From Paenibacillus tundrae (GTDB taxonomy: Bacteria > Bacillota > Bacilli > Paenibacillales > Paenibacillaceae), in contig NZ_CP145605.1 of NCBI RefSeq assembly GCF_036884255.1, positions 2,170,001 to 2,234,000 of the forward strand: a DNA stretch of 64,000 nt. The letters are read 5' to 3'. Below the pieces are notes generated by a model. The model had not been told where the DNA came from. It was given only the letters and a program-made list of their open reading frames with translations, and did no database searches. This document shows, piece after piece, positions 43,342-52,659 of the stretch. The position numbers and the translations under genes are program-made. Positions within the stretch are counted from its first letter, which is position 1. Each line of letters opens with the position of its first letter.

Positions 43342-43758
43342 TTATATGGATAGATATGAGGTGTTGACGCTCTCAGTCACTAACGAGGTGAGTTCTGCTT
43401 GTTGTGCAGTGTGCTGTTCCAAGCTAATGCTTCCGTTCGCGAGTCGCTCATCCAACTGTTTGTTTAGCTCAGCGACTTGTAGTTCAATGACCGCATCAAT
43501 ATCACCGTCGTTCGCCTCAGCGATCATTCGTAGCGATTTACCGGCATACAAATCTCGAACGAGTGCGACGTCCGAAGTTTGATTAAGCGCACGAAGCAAA
43601 GCATCCTCATTCTGTTCCCTCTGTTCCGTTGCGTTCATGCTGATAATAGACCATTTGGCAAGGGGAATCGGTGTAATTGCGGACTTACTCCAAGCCGTTC
43701 CGGCAAAAGACATCGTTACAATCATCGTACCAACAATAATTACCCGTTTCATATTCAT
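43342..43758 (-). CDS. Predicted secreted helical protein
   Basis: Protein of 138 residues with a Sec signal peptide (MNMKRVIIVGTMIVTMSFAGTAWS). The mature part is helical, with LYAGKSLRMIAEANDGDID and LNKQLDERLANGSISLEQHTAQQAELTSLVTESVN, a pattern seen in small Firmicute secreted proteins of the DUF2680 kind. I treat the family as tentative. ATG 43758 follows GAGGATG. No neighbouring gene explains its role. Confidence 0.65.
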   Translation of the reverse strand: MNMKRVIIVGTMIVTMSFAGTAWSKSAITPIPLAKWSIISMNATEQREQNEDALLRALNQTSDVALVRDLYAGKSLRMIAEANDGDIDAVIELQVAELNKQLDERLANGSISLEQHTAQQAELTSLVTESVNTSYLSI

Positions 43759-44023
43759 AAAGGTCATCCTCATTTCCATTTAGAATTAAAGTTCACTTGC
43801 TATGTACTAGTTCTAGATTTAGTGTAATTGAAGAACCTGAAGTCAAACTTAAATAGACATAAAACGCATGTGGTAATGAATTCCATTCTTATGAGCGGAA
43901 TTTATCTTGTGATTAGCTAGTGAGTTCGTATTTCGGCATTGGGATCAAACCGTGGTATAATTAGATTTCAAAAATAAAATGATGTCATGTGGGCGATGTG
44001 AGCTACCACGTGCAGGAGAATGT

Positions 44024-44833
44024 ATGAACTGGATCATTGGCGCGGTGTGCGCTTTAATCGTAGCTGGAGCAGCCTACCGGAAAAAATCACTTACTCGATC
44101 TGGCAGCCTAGCGGCTGTGCTGATGGGTACGATTTATTATGGGGCAGGTAACCTGTTCTGGTTTGGAACGCTGCTATTATTTTTCATTACTTCAACGCTA
44201 CTCTCCAAATATCATAAGGATCGCAAGCAGGAGCTGGAAAAGTCGTATGCCAAAACAGGAAACCGGGACGCTGGTCAAGTGCTGGCTAACGGTGGGATCG
44301 GCATGGTGCTGTGTCTAGGAAATTGGATTGCTCCACATCCATTCTGGATGTATGCATTTATCGGTGTAATGGCTACTGTTACATCGGATACATGGGCGAC
44401 GGAGTGGGGAAGCCTGAGTCGTAGACCCCCACGCTCAGTAGTGACATGGAAGGTACTTACACCTGGTACTTCGGGAGGGGTATCTTGGCTAGGAACTATG
44501 GCTGCTGCTGTGGGTGGAGCCTTAATCGGATTAGGTGCATTTTTCTTTTCCTGGATTGCGGGACTGGAAGGACTAGGCTTGTTTCGGTGGATGATGGTTG
44601 GACTAGTCGGCGGGCTTGGAGGCGCATTTGCAGATTCTTATCTAGGTGCAACGCTACAGCATATGTATCGATGTACAGTGTGCGGACGCGAGGTGGAAGT
44701 TGCAGAACATTGCGGCCACGCAACAGTGCATTCACGTGGATGGTCATGGATGAGTAACGATCTGGTAAACGTGCTAAGCTCGGTTATTGGTGGATGTTTG
44801 GCTATTGTATTGGGGATTATTTTGGCGTTGTAG
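44024..44833 (+). CDS. DUF92 integral membrane protein
   Basis: Protein of 269 residues with six to seven hydrophobic segments. It shows the DUF92 blocks AAYRKKSLTRSGSLAAVLMGTIYYGAG, VTSDTWATEWGSLSRRPPRSVVTWKVLTPGTSGGVS and DSYLGATLQHMYRC, ending in a CxxC/His-rich stretch (CTVCGREVEVAEHCGH) before SNDLVNVLSS. Plant homologues (VTE6) phosphorylate phytyl phosphate. The bacterial role is unknown. AGGAGA precedes ATG 44024. The TetR gene follows 13 bp after the stop. Confidence 0.88.
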   Translation: MNWIIGAVCALIVAGAAYRKKSLTRSGSLAAVLMGTIYYGAGNLFWFGTLLLFFITSTLLSKYHKDRKQELEKSYAKTGNRDAGQVLANGGIGMVLCLGNWIAPHPFWMYAFIGVMATVTSDTWATEWGSLSRRPPRSVVTWKVLTPGTSGGVSWLGTMAAAVGGALIGLGAFFFSWIAGLEGLGLFRWMMVGLVGGLGGAFADSYLGATLQHMYRCTVCGREVEVAEHCGHATVHSRGWSWMSNDLVNVLSSVIGGCLAIVLGIILAL

Positions 44834-44846
44834 GGAGGGAGTACTG

Positions 44847-45425
44847 TTGAGTACTGTTCAAGGAGACAAATCAGAGGCTATTTTGGATGCGGCTTATGGT
44901 ATCTTTGGTTCAAAAGGATTTTATGAGACCAAGATGTCTGATATTGCAGACGAGGCAGGCATTGCAAAGGGCACGATTTATTTATATTTCAAAAGCAAGG
45001 AACAATTATTCATTGCCGTATCGAAGCGGGATTGCAATAGCTTTATTAGCCGGCTTGATTATGCTCTGAAATCCAATGAAAATACGGGTGACAAGCTTGG
45101 TGCTATCGCGAAGACGCACTTAACTTATTATTATGAGCGGCGTAATCATACTAAACTATTTTTTATGGCACCTAATAATGACCCTGACCTGATGAAGTTT
45201 ATGAAGGGGTTCATGAATGAATATATGAGTATGGTATGCGAGGTGCTGAAAAGCGCTAATGTACCTGAGCCTGTGCTGTTAGCCGAGGCTTATATTGGGA
45301 TTCTGGATCGGCTGAAAATGGACATTATGCTTAACCCGGAGTTTAACGAGGACGATCTGAACAAACGTATTTCCTTTGCAGCTGCGCTGTTCTTGGATGG
45401 CTGCCGTTCGTTCATTCAAGTATAG
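44847..45425 (+). CDS. TetR-family transcriptional regulator
   Basis: Protein of 192 residues. The N-terminal HTH (AILDAAYGIFGSKGFYETKMSDIADEAGIAKGTIYLYFKSKEQLF) is typical, and the C-terminal half is the ligand-binding helical domain of the FadR/YsiA type. TTG 44847 follows AGGGAGGGAG, 13 bp after the DUF92 stop, so it is probably co-transcribed with DUF92. It may also control the ABC-F gene, 54 bp downstream. Confidence 0.9.
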   Translation: MSTVQGDKSEAILDAAYGIFGSKGFYETKMSDIADEAGIAKGTIYLYFKSKEQLFIAVSKRDCNSFISRLDYALKSNENTGDKLGAIAKTHLTYYYERRNHTKLFFMAPNNDPDLMKFMKGFMNEYMSMVCEVLKSANVPEPVLLAEAYIGILDRLKMDIMLNPEFNEDDLNKRISFAAALFLDGCRSFIQV

Positions 45426-45479
45426 AACGTATTAACAACTTATATAGAATATCAATTTACAGAGAAGTAGGTACAAACA

Positions 45480-47426
45480 ATGAACATAATGACTGTAGAG
45501 CAAATTTCAAAAAGCTATGGCGAAAAAATATTGTTCAAGGATGCCTCATTTGGTATGGGGGATCAAGACAAAATTGGGGTCGTAGGTGTGAATGGAACAG
45601 GAAAGTCAACGTTCCTACGTGTAATAGCAGGCATGGAGCCTGCGGATAGTGGACAGATTGCCACCGGGAACGATGTACGCATTCAATTTCTCGCACAAAA
45701 TCCTCAATTTAATCCAGACAATACCGTACTGCAACAAGTGTTTGAAGGCGACAGCCCTGAGATGAAGACAGTGCGTGAATATACCGAGACGATGGAATTA
45801 TTGGAACTTAATTCTTCTGACCCAGCCTTGCAAGAGCGACTGATGCGTTTGAATCAACAGATGGAACAGCTCCAGACTTGGCAGATGGAGAGCGAAGCCA
45901 AAAGCATTCTATCCAAGCTGGGCATTCGACAATTCGATGCACGTATGGGCACATTGTCTGGAGGACAGCGTAAAAGGGTAGCTCTAGCTTCCGCGTTAAT
46001 TCACCCGTGTGAACTGCTTATTTTGGATGAGCCGACCAACCATATTGATAATGACTCTGTTGTGTGGCTGGAGCAATATTTGCAAAAGCGTCGTGGAGCT
46101 CTCTTGATGATTACGCATGACAGGTACTTCCTCGATCGTGTTGCTAATGTCATGCTTGAGCTAGACCATGGACGATTATTCCGGTACGAGGCGAACTATA
46201 CGCGTTTCCTAGAATTGAAAGCAGAGCGAGAAGAACGTGAGTCTGCATCAGAGCAGAAACGGCAAAATCTGCTGCGTACAGAGCTTGCTTGGATTAGACG
46301 CGGTGCAAAAGCTCGTACGACCAAACAAAAAGCGAGAATTGATCGCTATGAGCAATTGAAGGATCAACAAGGGCTGAATCGTTCCGGCTCAATGGACGTT
46401 TCTGTTGGCTCCACCCGTTTAGGGAAGAAGATTCTGGAGATTGAGCATTTATCCAAATCTGCAGGTGGACGTAAACTGATTGAAGATCTGAGTTACATCG
46501 CTGTACCAGGAGATCGAGTAGGGATCGTTGGCCCGAATGGTAGTGGTAAATCGACGCTGTTACAGATGATTTCCGGTAAGCTGGAACCGGACGCAGGTGA
46601 GGTTTCTGTGGGGCCAACTGTTAACCTCGGTTACTTCACACAGGAACATCAGGAGATGGATGAATCGCTTCGCGTTATTGAGTACATCAAGGAAGTTGCT
46701 GAGAACGTGAAAACGGCAGATGGTTCGCTAATAACTGCATCGCAAATGTTAGAACGTTTCCTCTTCACGCCTACAGCACAATGGACGCCAATCTCTCGGT
46801 TGTCGGGTGGGGAGAAGCGTAGACTTTATTTGCTTCGTGTATTAATGGCTGCACCTAACGTTTTACTGCTCGATGAGCCTACGAATGACTTGGATATTCA
46901 GACATTAGCTGTACTAGAAGATTATTTGGATGATTTCCCTGGCGTTGTATTCGTTGTATCCCATGATCGATACTTCTTGGATCGTACGGTAGATAAGGTT
47001 CTTTCCTTTGAAGGTGAAGGTGCTGTGAGGGTTCATGTGGGCGATTATAGTGAGTATGCAGAATGGATGTTGAAGAATGTGACATCTAATACGGCTACGG
47101 CCTCTCAGACAAACAGTGCGGCGGCAAGTACTGATTCCAAATCATCAACGGATGAGCGTAAGTCGGCTACTTCTACAGCGAAGCCTAAGCTGAAATTCAG
47201 CTTCAAGGAACAACGTGAGTATGATCAAATTGATGAGAATATTGAGAAAGCTGAGTCCAATCTGGGAAGGATCAATACCGATATGGAGGCAGCCTTCAGT
47301 GACTCTGCCCGTCTGCAGGAGTTGATGTCGGAACAGGCAGAGGCCGAGCGTCATCTAGAAGAACTGATGGAGCGTTGGACGTACTTGAATGAACTGGCAG
47401 AGCAAATTGAGCAAAACAAATCGTAA
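45480..47426 (+). CDS. ABC-F ATPase, Uup-like
   Basis: Soluble ribosome-associated ATPase of 648 residues with two ABC domains and no membrane segments. Domain 1 has GVNGTGKST, LSGGQRKRVALA and LLILDEPTNHID. Domain 2 has GPNGSGKST, LSGGEKRRLYLL and VLLLDEPTNDLD. The arginine-rich linker (TELAWIRRGAKARTTKQKARIDRY) and a C-terminal Ser/Thr-rich hinge plus coiled coil (about 560-648) match Uup-type proteins. A translation-factor role is more likely than antibiotic resistance, though some ABC-F proteins give resistance. Confidence 0.92.
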   Translation: MNIMTVEQISKSYGEKILFKDASFGMGDQDKIGVVGVNGTGKSTFLRVIAGMEPADSGQIATGNDVRIQFLAQNPQFNPDNTVLQQVFEGDSPEMKTVREYTETMELLELNSSDPALQERLMRLNQQMEQLQTWQMESEAKSILSKLGIRQFDARMGTLSGGQRKRVALASALIHPCELLILDEPTNHIDNDSVVWLEQYLQKRRGALLMITHDRYFLDRVANVMLELDHGRLFRYEANYTRFLELKAEREERESASEQKRQNLLRTELAWIRRGAKARTTKQKARIDRYEQLKDQQGLNRSGSMDVSVGSTRLGKKILEIEHLSKSAGGRKLIEDLSYIAVPGDRVGIVGPNGSGKSTLLQMISGKLEPDAGEVSVGPTVNLGYFTQEHQEMDESLRVIEYIKEVAENVKTADGSLITASQMLERFLFTPTAQWTPISRLSGGEKRRLYLLRVLMAAPNVLLLDEPTNDLDIQTLAVLEDYLDDFPGVVFVVSHDRYFLDRTVDKVLSFEGEGAVRVHVGDYSEYAEWMLKNVTSNTATASQTNSAAASTDSKSSTDERKSATSTAKPKLKFSFKEQREYDQIDENIEKAESNLGRINTDMEAAFSDSARLQELMSEQAEAERHLEELMERWTYLNELAEQIEQNKS

Positions 47427-47502
47427 AATTGTTTTATGGTTTGCTCGGCAAGGGCGATGCCGAAATGTAAGTAATGATTCATTTAACTCATTAGCCCAAA
47501 GC

Positions 47503-47554
47503 AAGGCTCTTTTTCAAATGCGACATCACGTGCTGATGAAAAAGGGTCTTTTTT
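47503..47554 (+). terminator. Terminator after the ABC-F gene
   Basis: AGGCTCTTTTTCA pairs with TGAAAAAGGGTCT, including G-U pairs. An inner CATCA/TGATG closes the hairpin. Followed by TTTTT. Confidence 0.75.
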
Positions 47555-47676
47555 ATATTCAAAAATTTCAGCCTTTGTTTGATTTCTTTAAAAGTATGAA
47601 CCACTAAATATGAAACGTTTCTCCTGTTATTACGTTGTAATAAGTAAAGAATTCCATAGGAGGGAGCCGGTACCAC

Positions 47677-48618
47677 ATGAATTATAAAGAATTGAATGAG
47701 CAATTGGCGATTCTGAAGGAAAAGGGGAGAATTTACGAGAAGTGGAAGAGCAGGCTTGCGAAACTAAACGAGGAAGAGAACGAGTGGAAAGCCAAAGTAG
47801 AGCGACGCTTGGAGCATCTGGAAAAGGAACAAAGCGATGTAGATCGTCTAAATAGCATGACATTGTCGGCATTTTTCTATAACTTAATTGGTAAGAAACA
47901 GGAACGGTTAGAGAAGGAAGAGCTGGAGCTTATGGAGAGCAAAGCTGAGTATGACACGGCATGCCGCATGTTACAGGATGTGCAAGAACAGCGTTTACAG
48001 GTACAGCGTGAGCTGGATGGACAACGTGAACTTCAGTTCTGGGAGAGTGATTACAAGCAGCTATGGGGCAAGAAGGAACACCATTTGCTAGCCAGAGATC
48101 ATGAACTACAACAGATGGCAGAGGATCGTGAACATGTCATCGGGGAATTGAAGGAGCTACAAGAGGCGGAGCGAGAAGGTAAACGTCTAATGCTCGCTTT
48201 GGATCGTGCAGCAGAGGCTCTAAAGTCAGCTGGGAACTGGGGAGTGTATGATATGATGGGTGGCGGGATGATATCCACTCATATCAAGCGTAGCCGGATG
48301 GATGATGCACAATCTGCCATAAATGAAGCTGGACGACATCTGAAACGTTTCCAGAAGGAGCTGGATGATGTCAAAATGGCAGTAAAAGCCGATTTAGAAC
48401 TCGGAGGTTTATTATCGTTCGCTGATTATTTCTTCGATAACCTCTTCGTGGATTGGATGGTTCAGGACAAAATTCGTAAAGCTGAATCTCAGGTGCAGGA
48501 GGGACAAAGTACGATCCGTCGTACTATGCATGTGCTCAAAAATGAAATACGTGCACATCAGGCAACCAAGGAAAGCCTGGAGCGTCGTTATCATCAACAT
48601 ATTGAGCTTGCCGATTAG
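47677..48618 (+). CDS. Coiled-coil protein of unknown function
   Basis: Protein of 313 residues, strongly charged and helical. Two long coiled-coil stretches (about 5-65 and 70-195) surround a short hydrophobic SMTLSAFFYNLIG (about 60-72). A glycine-rich segment NWGVYDMMGGGMISTHIKRSRMDDA (about 188-212) breaks the helices. A further helical region includes LLSFADYFFDNLFVDWMVQDKI. No cysteine-based or nucleotide motif is seen. AGGAGGG precedes the ATG. Monocistronic between terminators. I do not recognise it. Confidence 0.75.
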   Translation: MNYKELNEQLAILKEKGRIYEKWKSRLAKLNEEENEWKAKVERRLEHLEKEQSDVDRLNSMTLSAFFYNLIGKKQERLEKEELELMESKAEYDTACRMLQDVQEQRLQVQRELDGQRELQFWESDYKQLWGKKEHHLLARDHELQQMAEDREHVIGELKELQEAEREGKRLMLALDRAAEALKSAGNWGVYDMMGGGMISTHIKRSRMDDAQSAINEAGRHLKRFQKELDDVKMAVKADLELGGLLSFADYFFDNLFVDWMVQDKIRKAESQVQEGQSTIRRTMHVLKNEIRAHQATKESLERRYHQHIELAD

Positions 48619-48650
48619 CTTCATGCTTCTATATCCTATAAAAAAATCTA

Positions 48651-48703
48651 AAACAGGGTACACCCTGCATCCATGAAGTTATGGTGCAAGGCGTACCCTG
48701 TTT
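48651..48703. terminator. Bidirectional terminator downstream of the coiled-coil gene
   Basis: AAACAGGGTAC-CC-TGCA pairs with TGCA-GG-GTACCCTGTTT, with inner CCAT/ATGG. One of the longest stems in the window. Lies between convergent genes. Confidence 0.9.
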
Positions 48704-48805
48704 ACGTTAATTACCGGTTACTGAGTATTCAACTTGATAAGACGGATAGAAGACGGAAAGTGCTTCTTTTTACATTATGAAATTGCCTATTGTACGACGA
48801 TCAGA

Positions 48806-49846
48806 TTATTTGGTTGTTATATATGCTGTAAGCAGTCGCGCGGTGTTTAACACAGCATCTTTATGAGTACGCTCCATGGAGTGAGAGGCGTGTACCCCTG
48901 GGCCAATGAGTGCAGCTCGAATGTTGTTGCCAGCACGTAAGGCGGCGGAACCGTCTGATCCATACTGTGGATAAATGTCGATGGCATAATCCATTTTGCT
49001 TTCTTTGGCTAGCTCAATTAAACGGCTTGTCATCTCATAGTCGTAAGGGCCGGAAGAATCCTTGGCACAGATTGATACATCGGTTTCTTTACAACTGAGA
49101 TCATCACCCATAGCTCCCATATCTACAGCGATCATCTCACTGATCTCAGCAGGAATATAGGATGCCCCGTGTCCAACTTCTTCGTAGTTGGAGATTAACA
49201 AGGACACGTTATGTAGAGGTTTCCAGCCCTCGCGGTGAGCTGACTCCAGTATGCCAAACAAGGCAGCTACGCTGGCTTTATCATCAAGATGTCTTGATTT
49301 GATATAACCACTTGGTGTAATCACAGCTCTGGCATCGAAGGAAATGAAGTCACCGACACAGATGCCGAGTCCTAATACATCCTCTTTGGAATGAACGACC
49401 TCATCAATTCGGACTTCCATATGATTTTCTTTTCGCTCGAAGGTACGTGCATCCGGATAGACGTGTACTGAGGGGTGGAGAGAGAGAATGGTACCTGTGT
49501 AACTTCTACCATCCCGAGTATGAATTGTACAGTACTCATTTTCAATACTCTGCATAGAGAAACCGCCAACCGACGTTAGCTTCAAGGTGCCGTATGAAGT
49601 AATTGAGCGAACCATCGCGCCTAGTGTGTCAACGTGTGCACTAAGTCCAATTGTTTTGGATGAATCTTGCCCAGCCAGCGTGAGAATGGCGCCGCCTTTA
49701 TTGTTTAGTTCAAAAGGAATGGATAATTTCTCGGCTTCCTCACGAATCATCTCGATGATATGGTGAGTATATCCACTTGGACTTGGTGTATCGAGCAATT
49801 TTTTTAGCAGAGTTAAGACATAAGATTCATTAATGGTAAATGTCAT
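48806..49846 (-). CDS. M42-family metallopeptidase (glutamyl aminopeptidase type)
   Basis: Cytoplasmic dinuclear-metal aminopeptidase of 346 residues. Metal and catalytic residues appear in LSAHVDTLGAMV, HLDDKASVAAL, NYEEVGHGAS, VDMGAMGDD and the C-terminal GPGVHASHSMERTH. The family forms dodecamers and trims peptides. AAGGGGGAAG precedes ATG 49846, and the upstream in-frame start at 49897 is discarded. A large hairpin separates it from lapA upstream. Confidence 0.92.
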   Translation of the reverse strand: MTFTINESYVLTLLKKLLDTPSPSGYTHHIIEMIREEAEKLSIPFELNNKGGAILTLAGQDSSKTIGLSAHVDTLGAMVRSITSYGTLKLTSVGGFSMQSIENEYCTIHTRDGRSYTGTILSLHPSVHVYPDARTFERKENHMEVRIDEVVHSKEDVLGLGICVGDFISFDARAVITPSGYIKSRHLDDKASVAALFGILESAHREGWKPLHNVSLLISNYEEVGHGASYIPAEISEMIAVDMGAMGDDLSCKETDVSICAKDSSGPYDYEMTSRLIELAKESKMDYAIDIYPQYGSDGSAALRAGNNIRAALIGPGVHASHSMERTHKDAVLNTARLLTAYITTK

Positions 49847-49901
49847 GGTATAACTTCCCCCTTCAAAATCATTGTTGTGGAACAAACGCGGTAACAAATA
49901 C

Positions 49902-49968
49902 AGCCTGTCTGGCAGGAATGTTAAAACTCACCCATTCCTTAGGCCAGCAGGCTGTCTGCTTTTTTACA
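49902..49968. terminator. Large hairpin between lapA and the M42 gene
   Basis: CAGCCTG-CTGG-C-AGGAATG pairs with CATTCCT-GCCAG-CAGGCTG around an 11-15 base loop. The T6 tract follows it in the plus direction, although no plus-strand gene ends here. In the minus direction, the direction of both neighbours, only ATTTGTT follows. Confidence 0.7.
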
Positions 49969-50344
49969 ACGTACCCGTCGGATTTCCTTTACGCTGGCTT
50001 TCGATAGATTCATTAGAAATAGAACCTTCCGGTTCAGTTGTTCCGATTGTATCCATCGAAGCGTAGGAATCGAATGTGTCAGTGCTTGATTTGGCATTCT
50101 CTAATTCAGATACGCGTAACTTCAACTGTTTGTTCTCACGCTGCAGTCGATATTGGCGATAGATGCCGTATGACCCTACAATAATTCCACCGATCAGCGT
50201 ACAGCCGAGAATCAGAAGAATTAGCGGGATTTGGAACGTGTTAAAGAGCAGGTTAACCTCCACCGAATTCACATTAATTACAGCAAATATTCCGGTAAAA
50301 AGTGCAAAAACAAGACCTGCAATAAGCGCCCATTGCATTTTCAT
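49964..50344 (-). CDS. LapA-domain (DUF1049) membrane protein
   Basis: Protein of 126 residues. Two hydrophobic segments (about 5-25 and 38-62, with VNVNSVEVNLLF-type sequence between them) make up the LapA domain, followed by a coiled-coil tail (YRQYRLQRENKQLKLRVSELENAK). Gram-negative relatives help assemble lipopolysaccharide. In Firmicutes the role is unknown. GGAGGCAAC precedes the ATG. Confidence 0.85.
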   Translation of the reverse strand: MKMQWALIAGLVFALFTGIFAVINVNSVEVNLLFNTFQIPLILLILGCTLIGGIIVGSYGIYRQYRLQRENKQLKLRVSELENAKSSTDTFDSYASMDTIGTTEPEGSISNESIESQRKGNPTGTL

Positions 50345-50423
50345 GGTGTTGCCTCCTTGTTGAACAATTCAGGACTAAGATACATTACCCCATTAGCCTG
50401 AGGATGTATCCTGCAATGATTAT

Positions 50424-50452
50424 AAAATCCCCTGCCCGAATGGGCAAGGGAT
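50424..50452 (-). terminator. Terminator of pepF
   Basis: ATCCC-TGCCC pairs with GGGCA-GGGAT, followed on the minus strand by TTTAT. It lies 28 bp past the stop codon. Confidence 0.8.
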
Positions 50453-50479
50453 GCAGGTCGTAGGGATGGAACAACAACC

Positions 50480-52399
50480 TTATTTAGTTAATTCCTCCAT
50501 CTGCTCGATCAGTTCTTTGAACACGCTCATAGCTTCACGGATCGGCTGTGGCGAGGACATATCTACGCCAGCTTTTTTCAAGATGTTGATGGAGTAATCG
50601 CTACCGCCACTCTTCAGGAAACCAAGATAGCGATCTACAGCAGGCTGACCCTCTTCCAGAATTTGCTTCGAGAAGCTTGTTGCGGCTGAGAAGCCTGTAG
50701 CGTATTTGTACACGTAGAAGCTGTTATAGAAGTGGGGAATACGTGCCCATTCCATTTCGATTTCTTTGTCCACCGCCATATCTTTACCATGATATTGTAC
50801 ATTCAGATCATAATAAATTTCGGATAGCAGCTGTGGAGTGAGCGCCTCACCTTGTTCCGCACGTTCATGAATGATCTTCTCGAATTCGGCAAACATCGTT
50901 TGGCGGAATACAGTGGTGCGGAATTGATCTGCATAATAAGTTAATAGATACAACTTCTCTTTTGGATCGGTTGATTTATTTAATAGATAATCCATCAATA
51001 ATGCTTCGTTCGTGGTAGATGCAACTTCAGCAAGGAAGATGGTGTATTGCGCATCACGATATGGAAGAGTGGTATCTGAATAATGAGAATGCAGCGCATG
51101 GCCCATCTCATGAGCAAGTGTAAACATGCTGTTCAGATTATCCTTGTGATTGAGCAGGACATAAGGATGGGTGCCGTAAGCTCCCCATGCATAAGCGCCT
51201 GAGCGTTTGTTTTCATTCTCATATACATCGATCCAGCGATTTTCATAACCTGCCTGAAGAGTATCTGCATAATCCTGACCTAGTGGTTTCAGGCCATCTT
51301 TGACGATTTGTTTTGCTTCATCATAAGAAATATCCATCTTGTATTCATCTACGAGTGGGGCAAAAAGATCGTACATATGCAGTTGATCCACATTAAGCAG
51401 TTTCTTACGCAGATCCATGTAACGGTGCAGCAAAGGAAGGCTTTCGTGAATGGTATCCACGAGGTTGGTGTATACGTCCTTCGGAATGTTGTCACCGTAG
51501 AGGGACATTTCTAGTACAGAAGGGTACTTACGTACGTCTGCATAGAACATATTTTTCGTTACATTGGCATTAAGGGCAGCAGCAATTGTATTTTTTTGTT
51601 TACCATAGGTTTCATAAACTGCCTTAAAAGCGCGTTCGCGAACTTCACGGTTCGGATTCTCCAGGAATTGAATGTAACTGCCATGTGTCAGTTCAACTTC
51701 GTTTCCATGCTCATCCTTGATTTTTGGGAACTTGAGATCCGCATTGTTCAACATGCTAAATATCGTTTGCGGAGCTTGAGAGAGGTTACCTACTTGGGCG
51801 AGCAAAGCTTCCTCCGTTTTGCTCAGGACATGCGCTTTTTCACGTTTCATTTCTTCTAAAGTGAACTTGTAAGCTTTAAGCTGCTGATCAGCAATTAATG
51901 CATCCAGTTGATTGTCTGGAAGTGCCAAAATCTCAGGTGTTACAAACGAAAGTGCTTCCCCAACTTGAACACTCAGCTTTTGCGCTTTTTGGGAAAGATT
52001 TTGATATGTAGGATTAGCTGTGTCTTCATCTTGGTGCATGCGTGCGTAAACAAAAAGGCGCTCGATCTTGAGAGATATTTCATCTTCCAATTCGAAACAT
52101 GCTTTTAATGCTTCGGGTTTATCCAGTTTGCCTTGAAATTCGGAGGCTTTCTTCGTCAAAGAAGAGACTTCTTCATACTCCTGATCCCAAGCTTTCTGAT
52201 CGGCAAACAAATCTTCCAGTTTCCAAGTGTGTTCAGTTGGTACCTCGGAACGTTTCAATAATTGACTCATGGGAATCCTCCTTAATGGTAATGATGAATC
52301 TATGGATGAAGCAGTCTTCGCCTCGACCGCTGAAATGGGCAGAGACGAAGGAATCAAGCTAAATACCAGTAAAATAGCAAGTGATCTGCGATATTTCAA
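50480..52399 (-). CDS. pepF: Oligoendopeptidase F with an optional signal-peptide start
   Basis: M3-family zinc peptidase that cleaves short peptides. The zinc motif HEMGH is at residues 430-434 of the 639-residue form. Two in-frame starts both have excellent ribosome binding sites. TTG 52399 (GAGGAGGAAG upstream) adds 43 residues beginning MKYRRSLAILLVFSL, a Sec signal with a likely AVEA cleavage site. ATG 52270 (AAGGAGG, 6 bp spacing) gives the usual 596-residue cytoplasmic PepF. Both forms may be made. It is the first gene of its transcript and is followed by a terminator. Confidence 0.92.
   Translation of the reverse strand: MKYRRSLAILLVFSLIPSSLPISAVEAKTASSIDSSLPLRRIPMSQLLKRSEVPTEHTWKLEDLFADQKAWDQEYEEVSSLTKKASEFQGKLDKPEALKACFELEDEISLKIERLFVYARMHQDEDTANPTYQNLSQKAQKLSVQVGEALSFVTPEILALPDNQLDALIADQQLKAYKFTLEEMKREKAHVLSKTEEALLAQVGNLSQAPQTIFSMLNNADLKFPKIKDEHGNEVELTHGSYIQFLENPNREVRERAFKAVYETYGKQKNTIAAALNANVTKNMFYADVRKYPSVLEMSLYGDNIPKDVYTNLVDTIHESLPLLHRYMDLRKKLLNVDQLHMYDLFAPLVDEYKMDISYDEAKQIVKDGLKPLGQDYADTLQAGYENRWIDVYENENKRSGAYAWGAYGTHPYVLLNHKDNLNSMFTLAHEMGHALHSHYSDTTLPYRDAQYTIFLAEVASTTNEALLMDYLLNKSTDPKEKLYLLTYYADQFRTTVFRQTMFAEFEKIIHERAEQGEALTPQLLSEIYYDLNVQYHGKDMAVDKEIEMEWARIPHFYNSFYVYKYATGFSAATSFSKQILEEGQPAVDRYLGFLKSGGSDYSINILKKAGVDMSSPQPIREAMSVFKELIEQMEELTK
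52270..52285 (-). promoter_or_regulatory. Internal ribosome binding site and second pepF start
   Basis: AAGGAGG (minus strand of 52277-52283) is 6 bp before ATG 52270, inside the coding sequence of the longer form. This match to the anti-Shine-Dalgarno sequence is the strongest near this gene. Confidence 0.75.
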
Positions 52400-52469
52400 C
52401 GTACTTCCTCCTCAGCCATACCAATATTTCATATAGTATGACCTGGCGTACGTTGAATTATTTGAGAAG

Positions 52470-52655
52470 CTAAGCTCCCATATTGTAGAGGAAATATACA
52501 ATCAGGAAAAAAGCAAAGCAAATCATAAGCGTGGCGATAAGAGCCATGCCTCGTCTCAGTCGATCTGGGATGGACTCACGTCCTAGAATCAGCACAATCC
52601 CTAGAGAAAAGGCAAGAATAATAAATATGACGACATTACTTGAGTCAAGCTGCAT
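52470..52655 (-). CDS. Small membrane protein with two transmembrane segments
   Basis: Unrecognised protein of 61 residues. Hydrophobic segments at about 8-25 and 38-58 flank a positively charged loop (GRESIPDRLRRG). ATG 52655 lies 4 bp after the stop of the 77-residue protein gene, and the ribosome binding site AGAGGTC is inside that gene's end, so translation is coupled. Function unknown. Confidence 0.65.
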   Translation of the reverse strand: MQLDSSNVVIFIILAFSLGIVLILGRESIPDRLRRGMALIATLMICFAFFLIVYFLYNMGA

Positions 52656-52659
52656 CAAT

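Noticed and set aside
45480..47426. ABC-F protein considered as an antibiotic resistance determinant
   Set aside because: The C-terminal coiled coil and linker fit Uup-type housekeeping proteins, and no leader attenuator was seen.
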